From: Xanthobacteraceae bacterium
GTDB lineage: Bacteria > Pseudomonadota > Alphaproteobacteria > Rhizobiales > Xanthobacteraceae
NCBI GenBank assembly: GCA_028282095.1
Contig: JANQIP010000084.1
Location: forward strand, 1 to 42,288
DNA: 42,288 nt
Reading direction: 5' to 3'
Position numbers and translations under genes: made by a program. The notes beneath the pieces are model-generated. The model saw only the letters and a list, made by a program, of their open reading frames with translations, had not been told where the DNA came from and searched no databases. Position 1 is the stretch's first letter, and each line of letters opens with the position of its first letter. This document shows, in pieces, positions 24,323-34,200 of this stretch.

Positions 24323-25667
24323 GCGCGCCTTCCTCAAGCAGCGCCGCGATTTTCGCCGTGCCGAGACGGGAAAGGACGGCCGCGGTGTCTTCATCCGGCA
24401 GACGCTGCGCGGCGCAGGTTTGCGCGAGCTGCGCTAAGCGCGCGGGCAACGCGTCGGGCGTGAGCGTCGTCAGCGGTCGCGCCTGCGCATCGCCATTGGC
24501 CACAATGCCGCAGCGCCCGTCCATGCCGACCAGGGTCATTGCGGCATCGCCTTGATGGGCGCAGCCCTTGCTGCAGCCGGAGAGGTGAACTGCGATCGAT
24601 CCATTGAGGATCGGTGCGGCAGCCGCCGTGATCGCCGGCGCAACCGCGCGGGTCGGCAGATCGGTCGAGGCGCAATGCGGCGCGCCGGGACAGGCGGCGA
24701 CCGCGCGCCGCGGATCGCTTGCGCGCGTTACAAAGCCTAACATCTCGGCGAGCATGACCATGAGCCCCAAATCCTTCGGTTCGATCCCGACAACGAGCAG
24801 GGCGCGATCGGGAGCCGTGCGTATGCCGCTTGCGCGCACTCTGCTCGCCGACTCCAGCAGGCGCTCGAGCGCGTCGACATCGGTGTGTCCGAATGCAAGG
24901 CCGATACCGAGCGCGAGTTTGCCGTTGCGCAGCGGATGTGGACCGATCGGCTCGGCGTGCCGCCGCGGCGGCGGAACCGGCGATGCAATCAACAAGTCCG
25001 CAACGGCGGTGTGAAACGGATCAGCCCCTTCGCATTCGATCACCGAGTGCGCCCGCGCCTTAAGCCCGCGCGCCGCCAATACGTCAAGTAGACGAACGGC
25101 TGTTTCGACGGCGTCCCCCGGTGCAACCGCGCCGATATGGTTCGCGCTCGCAGCCGTGCCGCCGAGCAGGACATGGAACAGCGCACCGCCGGAGCCGGCG
25201 TCTGCGCGCAGGCGAAGGTCCGCCGCGAGCGCGTCGAGATGCAGCCCGCCGCCGCCGTCGACGGCGACCGAGACCTTGGGCGCGAGCCGGCCGCGCAGCC
25301 CCGCCGCTCGGATCGCCTCGCGCAATGCGGCGGCAACGGCCACGGCATTGATCGCCTCGGAGGATTCGAGCCCGGCGAGCGGGCTTGCGCGAACCGGAAT
25401 GCCGTCGGCGACGTCCAAGTCGAGCGTTAAGACCGTATCGGCGAAGACGGCGGCCGAGGCGGCGCTCAAGCCGCGAACCTGGATGCTGCCGCGCGAGGTC
25501 ACTTCGATGATTCCATTGCCGAGCCGGCGCGCCGCCGCGCACAGGCTGATTGCGGCGTTAAGCGGAATGGTCCGGCCGCCCGGGTTGAGCCGGGCGAGCA
25601 GGCCGTCGCCGGTCTGCATCGGCGCGGCAAGGCTCGGGCAGGCGCCGCGGCGGCGGGACGGGATCAT
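24315..25667 (-). CDS. cobG: Precorrin-3B synthase (oxygen-dependent)
   Basis: Protein of 450 residues, a sulfite/nitrite-reductase-like Fe-S enzyme that hydroxylates C-20 and forms the lactone using O2. The 4Fe-4S ligand pattern C-x5-C (CPGAPHC) followed by C-x3-C ([10 protein letters not shown]) is intact, and the ferredoxin-like half-repeats are visible ([16 protein letters not shown] and [13 protein letters not shown]). Its presence marks the late-cobalt, aerobic pathway. The start ATG overlaps the cobN stop as ATGA. The electron donor is unknown. Confidence 0.94.
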   Translation of the reverse strand: MIPSRRRGACPSLAAPMQTGDGLLARLNPGGRTIPLNAAISLCAAARRLGNGIIEVTSRGSIQVRGLSAASAAVFADTVLTLDLDVADGIPVRASPLAGLESSEAINAVAVAAALREAIRAAGLRGRLAPKVSVAVDGGGGLHLDALAADLRLRADAGSGGALFHVLLGGTAASANHIGAVAPGDAVETAVRLLDVLAARGLKARAHSVIECEGADPFHTAVADLLIASPVPPPRRHAEPIGPHPLRNGKLALGIGLAFGHTDVDALERLLESASRVRASGIRTAPDRALLVVGIEPKDLGLMVMLAEMLGFVTRASDPRRAVAACPGAPHCASTDLPTRAVAPAITAAAAPILNGSIAVHLSGCSKGCAHQGDAAMTLVGMDGRCGIVANGDAQARPLTTLTPDALPARLAQLAQTCAAQRLPDEDTAAVLSRLGTAKIAALLEEGAHE

Positions 25668-28600
25668 GGCGCAGCTCCCGCAGCGGCGAAGTCGGCATCG
25701 ATATCGTTGCGGCGCGGATGCCAGAAGCCGCGCCGGCGCGCGGCGGCGAGCCGTTCGGCGATCGCGCGTGCAGCCTCCGGGTTTTCGCGCAGCAGGAATT
25801 CGCGTACGCGCGGGTCGGCCAAATAGGCGTCGTGCACGAGATCGAACAGCGTGCTCGACACCGTGCCGGTCGTCTCGGCGAAGGCGACGAGCCGGTCGAC
25901 GGTCTCGGCGAACTCAGCCGCGCCGCGCGGCCCGTGCCGCATCTGGCCGGCGATGAACTGCGGATCGACCGCGCGTGCGCGCACGATCCGCGCCAGCGCC
26001 GCTGCAAGCGGCCGCGCACGCGGGCGTTGCGGATCGGTGAGGTCGAGCATGACGAGATCGGCCTTGCGCCCGAGCGCCGCCGCCGCCGCCGCAAATCCGC
26101 CGACAAAGGCGACATCCTCGGCGCCTTCCAGAAGATCGCGGGCGGGATCGTCGCTCGAATGGACGAGCAGGTCGGCGCTCGCGACCCGCGCGGCAAAGGC
26201 ATCCGCTACGTAAGTGCCCTCGCCATCGGCGCCGCCATAGGCATGCGAAGCTGCGGCAAGATAGGCAGCGCCCATCCTCGCGCGATCCTCCTCGCGTCCG
26301 AGCATCGACTCGATGCCCGATCCGTAAGCGCCCGGTGCATTGCCGAAGACGCGGGCGAGCGTATGCCCATTGGCGCCGGAGGCGCGTTGGGCCGCGGCGA
26401 GGGGATTATCCTCCTCGGATTCCATCCGCCCGGCGACCGCGCGCACGGCCGCGTCGATCAGCGCGATCTGCGCGGGGAAGAGGTCGCGGAACAGGCCGGA
26501 CACACGCCAGGTCACGTCGATGCGCGGCCGGCCGGTCGCGCCCGTCGGCATCACCTCGATGCCGGTCACGCGGCTGGTGGCGGGGTCCCAGACCGGCCGG
26601 CAGCCCATGAAGCTCAGGCCCTGTGCGATCTCCTCGCCGCCGGTGCGCAGCGTCGCGCTGCCCCACAGGTCGACGACGAGCGCGCGCGGCATCTCGCCAT
26701 GCTGCTGCAGATAGCTGCGCACGACCTCGTCGGCGGCAAGCCGCCCGAGATCCATCGCGGTCGGTGTCGGCAGCGTGCGCGGATCGGCGGTGTAGAGATT
26801 GCGCCCGGTCGGCAGCACGTCGCGCCGGCCACGGGCGGGCGAACCGGCGGGGCCGGGGGCGATGCGACGGCCGTCGAGCGCGGCAAGCAGCGCGGCCCGC
26901 TCGGACGCCGCGCTGCGAACGGTCTCGTCGGCTGCACCATCCGGCGCGAGGCCATAGACATGCAGCCCGTCCTTGATCGCGAGGTCTTTGAGGTCGCACA
27001 GCCAAGCGTCGATGCCGCACAACGCGTCGGTGGAGTCGGTGCTTGCATCGATGCCGGCTTCGCGTGCGAGCCCGGTGCGCTGCGCGGTATCGATGATCAA
27101 TTGCGCCAGACGCTCGCGGCGGCGGCGGTCTAGGCCCTCCGCCTGCGCATATTCGTCGACGAGGCGCTCCAGTTCGCGGGCTTCGCCCGACAGGCCGCTG
27201 TTTGCGAGCGGCGGCGGCAAATGGCCGAGCGTTGCCGCCGCAATGCGCCGCTTGGCCTGCGCGGCCTCGCCGGGATTGCTGACGATGAAGGGATAGACGA
27301 CCGGCAAGGGTCCGACCACGAGTTCGGGAAAGCAATCCGAACCGAGCGCGACCGCCTTGCCCGGCAGCCATTCGAGCGTGCCATGCGCGCCCATATGCAC
27401 GAGGGCGTCGACCTTCATCTGTTCGCGCAGCCACAGGCCGAAGGCGAGGAGCGCATGGCGCGGCGGCATCAGCGGATCATGATAATCCGCGCGGCGGGCG
27501 TCGGTGCGTCCCCGGTCGGGCGGCAGCGCGACGAGGATATTGCCGAACAGGTATGCGCGGAAACGAAACGCGCCGTCGCGGACATTGGGATCGGCAGCCG
27601 GATCGCCCCAGGTGGCTTCGATTTTCGCGACCGCCTCCGCCGGGAGTCCTTGCAGCAGTGCGCCGTAGGCATCGACCGACAGCGCCGGCCCTGCCGGTGC
27701 GTCGCGCCCGGCGGTCAGCGCATCGATGAGCGCGCGTGGCGTGTCGGGCACGCCCTCGACGCAATAGCCCTCGGCTGCAAGGTCGGTGAGCAAGGCAACG
27801 ACGCTTCCCGGCACGTCGAGCCCGACGGCGTAGCCGGTGCGGCCCGGCTGGCCCGGATAGTCAGGCATCAGGACGGCGATGCGCCGTTCGCGCCGTGGCG
27901 TGCGCTGCAGCCGCACCAGCGCCGCGACACGGTCTGCCACCATTGCGACGCGGTCGGGCTCGGGCCGGTTGGCGAGCGCGGTGAAGGCGAGCCCGTCCTG
28001 CGCCGGCAGCGGGTCCTTGAAAGCGGCCGCGCCGGCGAGCACGCGCCCGTCCAGTTCCGGCAGCACGATATGCATGGCAAGATCGGCGGCGCCCAGCCCG
28101 CGCGCATTCTCGCACCAGGCCGCCCGCTTGGTTGTCGCGATCACCGTCTGCAGCACCGGTACGCCGGGTCCGTCGAGCGGCGTGATTTCCCCGGGCCCGC
28201 CGCCGGCGGCGAACGCGGTGGTCGCAAGGATGACCGCCGGGTCGAGCCGCACCAGCGCCTCGCGCACGAAACGCGCGCAGTCTTCGTCCTTGAGGCTGGT
28301 CACGACCAGCGGCGCTGCCGCGAGGCCGCGCGCGTTCAGAGCATCGCTGAGCGCGTCGATCGGCGCGGTATCGGCCGCAAGCAGCAAGGCGCGGTAGAAG
28401 ATGACCGGCACGACCGGCCGGCCGGGCACGAGCATGTCTGCGAGCCGGTCGAGACCGACCGCGCCTTCGCTGGGCAGATAAGCGGCGGCACGCGGCACCG
28501 GTTGCGGCTCGACCAGATCGAGCGGCGCGCCGGCATGGCGGCCGAGCCGGCGCAGCAGGCCGCGCAGATTCTCCCGCCCGCCCTCGCGGAAGAACCGCAG

Positions 28601-29014
28601 CAGCGTGTCGAGCTCGGCGCGCGGCAGGGTCGACGCCTCGGCGAGCCGTGGATCGTCGCGATCCTCGCCCGGCAGAATCGCCAGCGCGATCCCGCGTTCG
28701 CGGGCAAGCGCGTCCAGCCGCTCGACCCCATAGCGCCACCATTCGAGCCCGCCGAGCAACCGCACCAGGATCACTTTGGCAGCGCCGCCGACCCGATCGA
28801 TCCACAGATCGACCGACATCGGGTGGCGCAGATCGCGCAAATGCGCGAGCCGCACGCTCGGCAGTGCGGCGCGCTCGGCCGCCCAGGCGGCGCTGAGGCC
28901 GGCAAGGTCGGTGTCGGCGAAAGAGAGCACGAGAATGTCACCCGGCTCCTGGCACAGATCGACCGGTTCGACGATCTCATCGAGCGTGGTCGAGCTGGTC
29001 GCAAGCAGATGCAT
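25664..29014 (-). CDS. cobN: Cobaltochelatase large subunit CobN
   Basis: Protein of 1116 residues, somewhat shorter than the roughly 1275-residue classical CobN but covering the whole domain. Seen are GGLEWWRYGVERLDAL, VPVIFYRALLLAADT, VLMPDYPGQPGRTGYAVGLD, HMGAHGTLEWLPGKAVALG, GRNLYTADPRTLPT and SMLGREEDRARMGAAYLAA. With CobS and CobT (not in the window) it inserts Co2+ into hydrogenobyrinic acid a,c-diamide using ATP. The start ATG lies 3 bp after the cobW stop, with a GGATGAG-like site just before it. Confidence 0.95.
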   Translation of the reverse strand: MHLLATSSTTLDEIVEPVDLCQEPGDILVLSFADTDLAGLSAAWAAERAALPSVRLAHLRDLRHPMSVDLWIDRVGGAAKVILVRLLGGLEWWRYGVERLDALARERGIALAILPGEDRDDPRLAEASTLPRAELDTLLRFFREGGRENLRGLLRRLGRHAGAPLDLVEPQPVPRAAAYLPSEGAVGLDRLADMLVPGRPVVPVIFYRALLLAADTAPIDALSDALNARGLAAAPLVVTSLKDEDCARFVREALVRLDPAVILATTAFAAGGGPGEITPLDGPGVPVLQTVIATTKRAAWCENARGLGAADLAMHIVLPELDGRVLAGAAAFKDPLPAQDGLAFTALANRPEPDRVAMVADRVAALVRLQRTPRRERRIAVLMPDYPGQPGRTGYAVGLDVPGSVVALLTDLAAEGYCVEGVPDTPRALIDALTAGRDAPAGPALSVDAYGALLQGLPAEAVAKIEATWGDPAADPNVRDGAFRFRAYLFGNILVALPPDRGRTDARRADYHDPLMPPRHALLAFGLWLREQMKVDALVHMGAHGTLEWLPGKAVALGSDCFPELVVGPLPVVYPFIVSNPGEAAQAKRRIAAATLGHLPPPLANSGLSGEARELERLVDEYAQAEGLDRRRRERLAQLIIDTAQRTGLAREAGIDASTDSTDALCGIDAWLCDLKDLAIKDGLHVYGLAPDGAADETVRSAASERAALLAALDGRRIAPGPAGSPARGRRDVLPTGRNLYTADPRTLPTPTAMDLGRLAADEVVRSYLQQHGEMPRALVVDLWGSATLRTGGEEIAQGLSFMGCRPVWDPATSRVTGIEVMPTGATGRPRIDVTWRVSGLFRDLFPAQIALIDAAVRAVAGRMESEEDNPLAAAQRASGANGHTLARVFGNAPGAYGSGIESMLGREEDRARMGAAYLAAASHAYGGADGEGTYVADAFAARVASADLLVHSSDDPARDLLEGAEDVAFVGGFAAAAAALGRKADLVMLDLTDPQRPRARPLAAALARIVRARAVDPQFIAGQMRHGPRGAAEFAETVDRLVAFAETTGTVSSTLFDLVHDAYLADPRVREFLLRENPEAARAIAERLAAARRRGFWHPRRNDIDADFAAAGAAP

Positions 29015-29017
29015 CGC

Positions 29018-30055
29018 TCATCCGGCAAGCGCGCGGGCAATCGCCGCGCGGTCGAGCCCCTTGAGGCCGATGACGACAAGTGCGCCGGCGCGCGCCTCGG
29101 CCGCCGCCCATGGGCGATCATACTGGCTCGTCACCCGTGAACCCACCGCCTGCAACATCAGACGCATGGGTTTGCCGGCAACGACGGCAAAGCCCTTCAC
29201 GCGCAACACGTCGAAGGATTCGGCAAGCGCGGCGATGCGCGCGATTAGTTTCGACGGATCGGCAATCTCGGGCAGCGGCACGACGAAACTGTCGAAATCG
29301 TCATGGTCGTGGTCGGGTTCAGCGTCGTGGAGCGTGCGCCGGTTCTCGATATCATCCTCGACGGCAAGGCCGAGGCCGATGAGCGCGGCGGGATCGACCT
29401 TGCCGTCGGCGACGGTGACGATCTTCGCCGCGCGCGGCAGGGAGCCGGTCACGGCGTCCATCGCCTTCGCAAGGCCGGGCGCATCGAGCAGGTCGCGCTT
29501 GTTCAGCACCACGAGATCGGCGCAGGCGATCTGGTCGGTGAAGACTTCCTCGATCGGGTCGTCATGATCGAGCGCCGGATCGGCGGCCCGCTCGCGCGCG
29601 AGCGCGGCAAGATCGGCGGCAACGCGCCCCTCGGCGAGCGCCGGGCCGTCCACCACCGCGACCACGCCGTCGACGGTGACGCGGCTCTTGATCGCCGGCC
29701 AGTGGAAGGCCTGCACCAGCGGCTTCGGCAGCGCGAGGCCGGAGGTCTCGATCACGATATGCTCGACCTCGGGTTTGCGCGAGAGGATCAAATCGAGCGC
29801 CGGCACGAACTCGTCGGCGACGGTGCAGCACAGGCAGCCATTCGCCAGCTCGACAATGTTCTCCTCGGGACAGGCTTCATCGCCGCAGCCTTTGAGGATC
29901 TCGCCGTCGACGCCGACATCGCCGAATTCGTTGACGATCACGGCAAGCCGCCGCCCGTGCGCATTGGCGAGCACATGACGGATCAGGGTTGTCTTGCCGG
30001 CGCCGAGAAAGCCGGTCACCACGGTGCAGGGCACGCGCGCAAGGGAGACGGTCAT
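29018..30055 (-). CDS. cobW: CobW GTPase, metallochaperone
   Basis: Protein of 345 residues of the COG0523 G3E family. The P loop is GFLGAGKTT (residues 15-23), the metal-binding CLCC motif is at residues 74-77, ETSGLALP lies in the switch region and NKRDL is the guanine motif. A His/Asp-rich loop (AEPDHDHDDFDSF) precedes the C-terminal CobW domain. CobW proteins deliver cobalt for corrin insertion. The ATG at 30055 overlaps the upstream stop in ATGA with GAGGAA six bases before; ATG 30061 is possible but too close to the ribosome site. Confidence 0.94.
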   Translation of the reverse strand: MTVSLARVPCTVVTGFLGAGKTTLIRHVLANAHGRRLAVIVNEFGDVGVDGEILKGCGDEACPEENIVELANGCLCCTVADEFVPALDLILSRKPEVEHIVIETSGLALPKPLVQAFHWPAIKSRVTVDGVVAVVDGPALAEGRVAADLAALARERAADPALDHDDPIEEVFTDQIACADLVVLNKRDLLDAPGLAKAMDAVTGSLPRAAKIVTVADGKVDPAALIGLGLAVEDDIENRRTLHDAEPDHDHDDFDSFVVPLPEIADPSKLIARIAALAESFDVLRVKGFAVVAGKPMRLMLQAVGSRVTSQYDRPWAAAEARAGALVVIGLKGLDRAAIARALAG

Positions 30056-30477
30056 TCGCATTCCTCTTCGAAATCGAGCGGGGGAACGCGGGCAACGAGC
30101 CCGCGCTTGAGCGGTTCGGGCCGGCCGCGCCACGGCAGGATGCCTTGGGCGGAACCCGCGAGCAAACGCGCGCCTTCGACCAGCACCTCCCCGCCATCGA
30201 GCGCGAGGTCGCCGAAGACATAGGTCCAGGCGCCGTCCGCGCGCAGCGCCGCGGTGGGCCCGTGTGAGCAGTTGGAAAGGCATTTCACGCGGAGCACTCT
30301 GACCTCGCTGCCCCGCGCCGCCTTCGCGGCCGAATCCGCGAGCACCGCGCCGGGGCGAAAGCGGCTATCCGGCTGGCCTTGCGGCCGGCAGGTGATACAG
30401 ACAAAGATCGTCGGATTTCCACCGGTCGGCTCCGCGGTCGTGCCGGGTCCGGCGTCCGTTCCATCGACGAGGGTCAC
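30052..30477 (-). CDS. DUF1636 predicted metal-binding protein, first gene of the cob operon
   Basis: Protein of 141 residues. After a Gly/Pro/Thr-rich N terminus comes IFVCITCRPQ and, later, VKCLSNCSHGPT, a four-Cys arrangement that resembles thioredoxin-like [2Fe-2S] ferredoxins. DUF1636 genes are regularly found beside cobW and cobN, but no reaction is assigned. The GTG at 30477 has GGGAGAG 6 bases upstream, which decides the start; the frame remains open upstream through the riboswitch, which is not coding. The distance from the riboswitch 3' end to the start is about 85 bases. Confidence 0.85.
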   Translation of the reverse strand: MTLVDGTDAGPGTTAEPTGGNPTIFVCITCRPQGQPDSRFRPGAVLADSAAKAARGSEVRVLRVKCLSNCSHGPTAALRADGAWTYVFGDLALDGGEVLVEGARLLAGSAQGILPWRGRPEPLKRGLVARVPPLDFEEECE

Positions 30478-30561
30478 GCGTGTCTCTCCCGAGCTGGAAT
30501 CCAAGGGCGCCGGAATGCGGATCGACCGGCGCCGCGACACCCCGCCCGGCCCGCGACCGAA

Positions 30562-30720
30562 TCGACGGCAGGTCTCCTGGCTCGCGGGTCGCAGCCCGTT
30601 ACCGCCTTCCCGGGTTCCGATGAGGTGTCCCAGTGGCTTTGTGGCTTGGGCTCGCCGCCTACAGTTGCGGGGGCAGCTGCGGAATTGGAACGAAGTTCCG
30701 CACCGCATTCCCTTTTCGCT
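30562..30720 (-). promoter_or_regulatory. Adenosylcobalamin (B12) riboswitch
   Basis: On the minus strand the conserved blocks occur in order: AAAGGGAATGCGGTGCGG (about 30699-30716), CCGCAACTGTA (30660-30670), AAGCCACTGGGA (about 30628-30639), GGGAAGGCGGT (30601-30611), and the B12 box AGCCAGGAGACCTGCC (30567-30582). This is the standard cobalamin aptamer. It precedes DUF1636-cobW-cobN-cobG-cobH-cobI-cobJ and should lower their expression when adenosylcobalamin is abundant. Because no T-rich terminator is evident in the 85-base stretch to the GTG, translational control is the more likely mode. Confidence 0.93.
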
Positions 30721-30760
30721 CTCGCGTGCGAGAGACCGTCGACGGCAGGGAGTTAATTCT

Positions 30761-31214
30761 TGCTGCGCCGCATTTGTCAATGCGGATACCGGCGCCGCCG
30801 ATACCCCAATGCCAAGGCACCGCGGGAAAAACGCTCCTGAGCATGATCTCGAAAAATCGGCAGGCTTTGGGACAAGATCATGCGGTAAAACAAAGAGAAA
30901 GGGAGCGCGATCGCTTCGACCTCAAGCGATCGTGCTTTGGCGGCGACCATGTGAATCACTATCTCGAACCGAAAGCCCTGGACTTCCGACCAAGCAACGG
31001 AGGACGGGATGGAGTTGTGGCACATCCGCCAATCCGCTCCGCCTCGGTGATTGAGATCGGAGGCCAAGCGCGGCCTGGTTTGTGAGACGCCTCTTGCAGA
31101 GGCGCGACCGGTCGAGCCTCGATCGTCGCCAAACCGTGTGCCCTTAAGGCGAGCGAACGACCTTACGACTAAAGGCGCCATTTGCCGCAGCTCCTGCAGT
31201 CAGGAAAGAAGCCG
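30761..31214. other. Divergent spacer between the cob operon and the TPR-CHAT gene
   Basis: No gene seen. It contains a family A repeat at 30841-30937, a small stem (CGCCTC/GAGGCG) near 31089-31106, and must hold the promoters of both the riboswitch transcript and the TPR-CHAT gene. No -35/-10 pair can be set with confidence by eye. Confidence 0.5.
30841..30937 (+). repeat. Family A bipartite repeat, copy 10
   Basis: Hairpin 1 is at 30841-30884 (GCATGATCTCGAAAAATCGG, then CTTTGGGACAAGATCATGCG), with the linker AAACAAAGAGAAAGG. The second hairpin has arms CGATCGCTT and AAGCGATCG. Confidence 0.8.
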
Positions 31215-34200
31215 ATGAGATTCTTGCGACTGGTCAGCGTCTTGATACTCGCCATCGGGCTTGTCGCCGCCGCGGGACCGGGGCCGGCGCAAGCCCAGCG
31301 CGGTGGTCTTGCGGACGGGCAGAAGCGCTTCCAGAAGCTCTACGCAGCCGGCAAGTACAAGGAGGCCTTGGCGGTCGCGCGCAAGAACGAGGCGGCGGCG
31401 AAGCGCCGCGGGCGCAACAACCTCCCCTATGTCATCGCGCTCAACGACCTCGGCCGCGCGAACCAGGCGCTCGGTCACTACAAGAAGGCGGAGCGCGCGT
31501 TCAAACAGGTTGTGAGCATCCTGAAGAAGAACGTTCCGGCGGCCGATCCCAAGCTGATCCAGGCCACCGCCAATCTCGCCAAGGTCAATCTCCTGCTGGG
31601 CCGCTATGACCGGGCGGAGACGATGTTCAAGCGCGCACACAAAGCGGCGACGCGCAGGTCCAAGAAGCCGAGCCGGGGACTTGCCACCCTCACGATGAAT
31701 CTGGGGGACGTCTACCGGTTCCAGGCGCGCTACGAGCAAGCCGAGACCCAGTACAAGCGCGCGCTCGAAATGGCCGAGCAGACCGCCGGTTCCGACAGCA
31801 TCGAGGTCGCCGACACGCTCAACAATCTGACCAAGATCTACGAGGATCAGGGCCGCTTTGCCGAAGCGGAGACAGCGCTCATCCGTGCCCGCGCGATCAA
31901 TGAGCGGGTGCGCGGGCCGGATCACCCCGACGTTGCATTCAACATCAACAATCTCGCCCATCTCTACGAGCGGTTGGGCCGCTATGCCGAGGCGGACCGA
32001 TTGTACCAGCGCGCCATCGCGATGTGGGAGAAGGCGCTCGGCCCCAAGCATCCCGACCTTGCGACGGCGCTGAACAATCTCGCCGTCGTTTATGTCGGCG
32101 AAGAGCGCTACGAGGAGGCCGAGCCGCTCTACAAGCGCGCGCTGTCCATCCGCGAAGGCGTGTTCGGACCGAAATCCACCGAGGCGGCGACCATCAACAA
32201 CAACCTCGCCCAGCTTTACGAGTTTCAGGAGCGCTATGCCGATGTCGAGACCTTCGCCAAGAACGCGCTCGCCGTCGTCGAGAAAACGCTCGGTCCCGAC
32301 AATCCCGACACCGCCAAAGTCGTCCGCAAGCTCGGCGTCGCCTATGAGGGCCAGGGCCGCCATGGGCAAGCCGAGAAACAGTTCAAGCGCGCGCTCGACA
32401 TCTTCACCAAGGCCTTCGGTCCGGATCACCGGTTCGTCGCGACCGTGCTGATGTCGCAGGCGCGGCTGTTTGCGCGCGAGCGTCGTTACGATGAAGCCGA
32501 CGCCGCGCTGAACCGGGCGCTTGCCATCAACGAGAAGACGCGCGGAGCCAACCACCCCGAGGTCGCGCGCGTGCGCCACCGGCTCGCGCGCCTGAACGCC
32601 GACCGCGGCGAGCCCGGCCAGGCCCTCGCCCATTCGCGCAAGGCGAGCGCCGCCGTTCTCGCGCATGCCGCGACCGAGATTTCGTCGGGACCGGGCGCCG
32701 GCGGCGGCCTGGTGGAGCAGCGCGCCCGCTACTTCGTCACGCATGTCGCCAATGCGGCGGCGGCGGCGCGGGCGGGCCTTGAGTCGAAGTCCGTGCTCGA
32801 CGAGGAGGCGTTTAAGAACGCCCAGTGGGCGAACCAGTCGGCTGCGGCCGCGGCCATCCAGCAAATGGGCGTGCGCGCCGCTGCCGGCAACGACGCGCTC
32901 GCGGCTTTGGTGCGCGAAAACCAGGACCTCACCGCGTTCTGGCGGGCGCGCGACCGCGCCCTCACCGACGCGCTGTCACAGCCGAGCACGCCGGCAAACG
33001 CCGCCGTCATTGCGAAGATCCGCAAGCAGATCGCCGAGACCGAACGCAAGCTCGACAAGGTCGCGGCGCGGTTGCGCACAGAGTTCAGCGAGTTTGCGGC
33101 GCTGACGCGGCCAAGCCCGATGACGACGCAGGATGTGAGACGACAGCTCGGCGCCGACGAGGGGCTGGTCTTCCTGCTGCCCGGCGAAAACGAAAGCTAC
33201 GTCTTCGCCGTGACCAGGGAAGGTTACGACTGGAAGACGATTCCGATCGATCTCGACTCGCTTACAGAGAAGATCATCGCTTTCCGGCGTGGACTGTTCG
33301 TCGATGCTGCGACCGACCCGGGCCAGCGGCGCGAACGCTTCGATCTTGATGTCGCCCACGCGCTCCATGCCACACTGATCGGTCCGGTCGAGGACCTGGT
33401 CAGGGACAAGCGGCACTTGCTCATCGTGCCGTCCGGTCCGTTGACCGCCCTGCCGTTCCATCTGCTGGTGACCGAGAAGCCGGCCGATTACCAGTCGGGC
33501 TCGGTTGAAGCCCAGTATCGCGCTGCGGCCTGGCTGATCCGGCGGCATGCCGTAACGGTGCTTCCGTCGGTCGCAAGCCTCAAGGCGCTACGGATGCGCG
33601 CTCGCAGGCAGGACAGCGGAAAGCCGCTGCTCGGGTTCGGCGATCCGGTGTTCAGGTCGAACCGAACACCCGGGCCGGCCAAGCGCGAGGGGACGACCCG
33701 CAGCCTCGTGACCCGTGCCTATTCCGAGTTCTGGCGTGGCGCCGGCGTCGATCCGGAACAAATCTCAAAGACCTTGCCGCGGCTGGAGGAGACCGCAGAC
33801 GAGCTGAGGATCATCGCGGACAAGCTCGGCGCCCCGGAAAGCGACATCAAGCTGCGCAAGGAGGCGAGCGAAGCAGCCGTCAAGCATGCGCCGCTCGAGG
33901 ATTACCGGATCGTCTACTTTGCCACCCATGGGCTTGTCGCCGGCGACATCAAGGGATTGGCGGAGCCGTCGCTCGCGCTCACCATTCCCCGGGAGGCGAC
34001 CGACGAGGATGACGGCCTGCTCACCGCAAGCGAAATCGCTCAGCTCAAGCTGAATGCCGATTGGGTCGTGCTCTCGGCCTGCAACACCATCGCCGGCGAG
34101 AAGCCGGGCGCCGAGGCATTGTCGGGTCTCGCCCGCGCCTTTTTCTATGCCGGCGCACGCGCGCTCCTGGTGTCGCACTGGGCGGTGGAATCGAATGCGG

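Noticed and set aside
27221..29140. 639-codon plus-strand open frame opposite cobN
   Set aside because: Antisense shadow: the opposite strand encodes CobN with conserved motifs, and this translation is low-complexity with no family resemblance.
31200..32864. 554-codon minus-strand open frame opposite the TPR region
   Set aside because: It mirrors the repeated TPR codons; no ribosome site, and periodicity is explained by the plus-strand TPR repeats.
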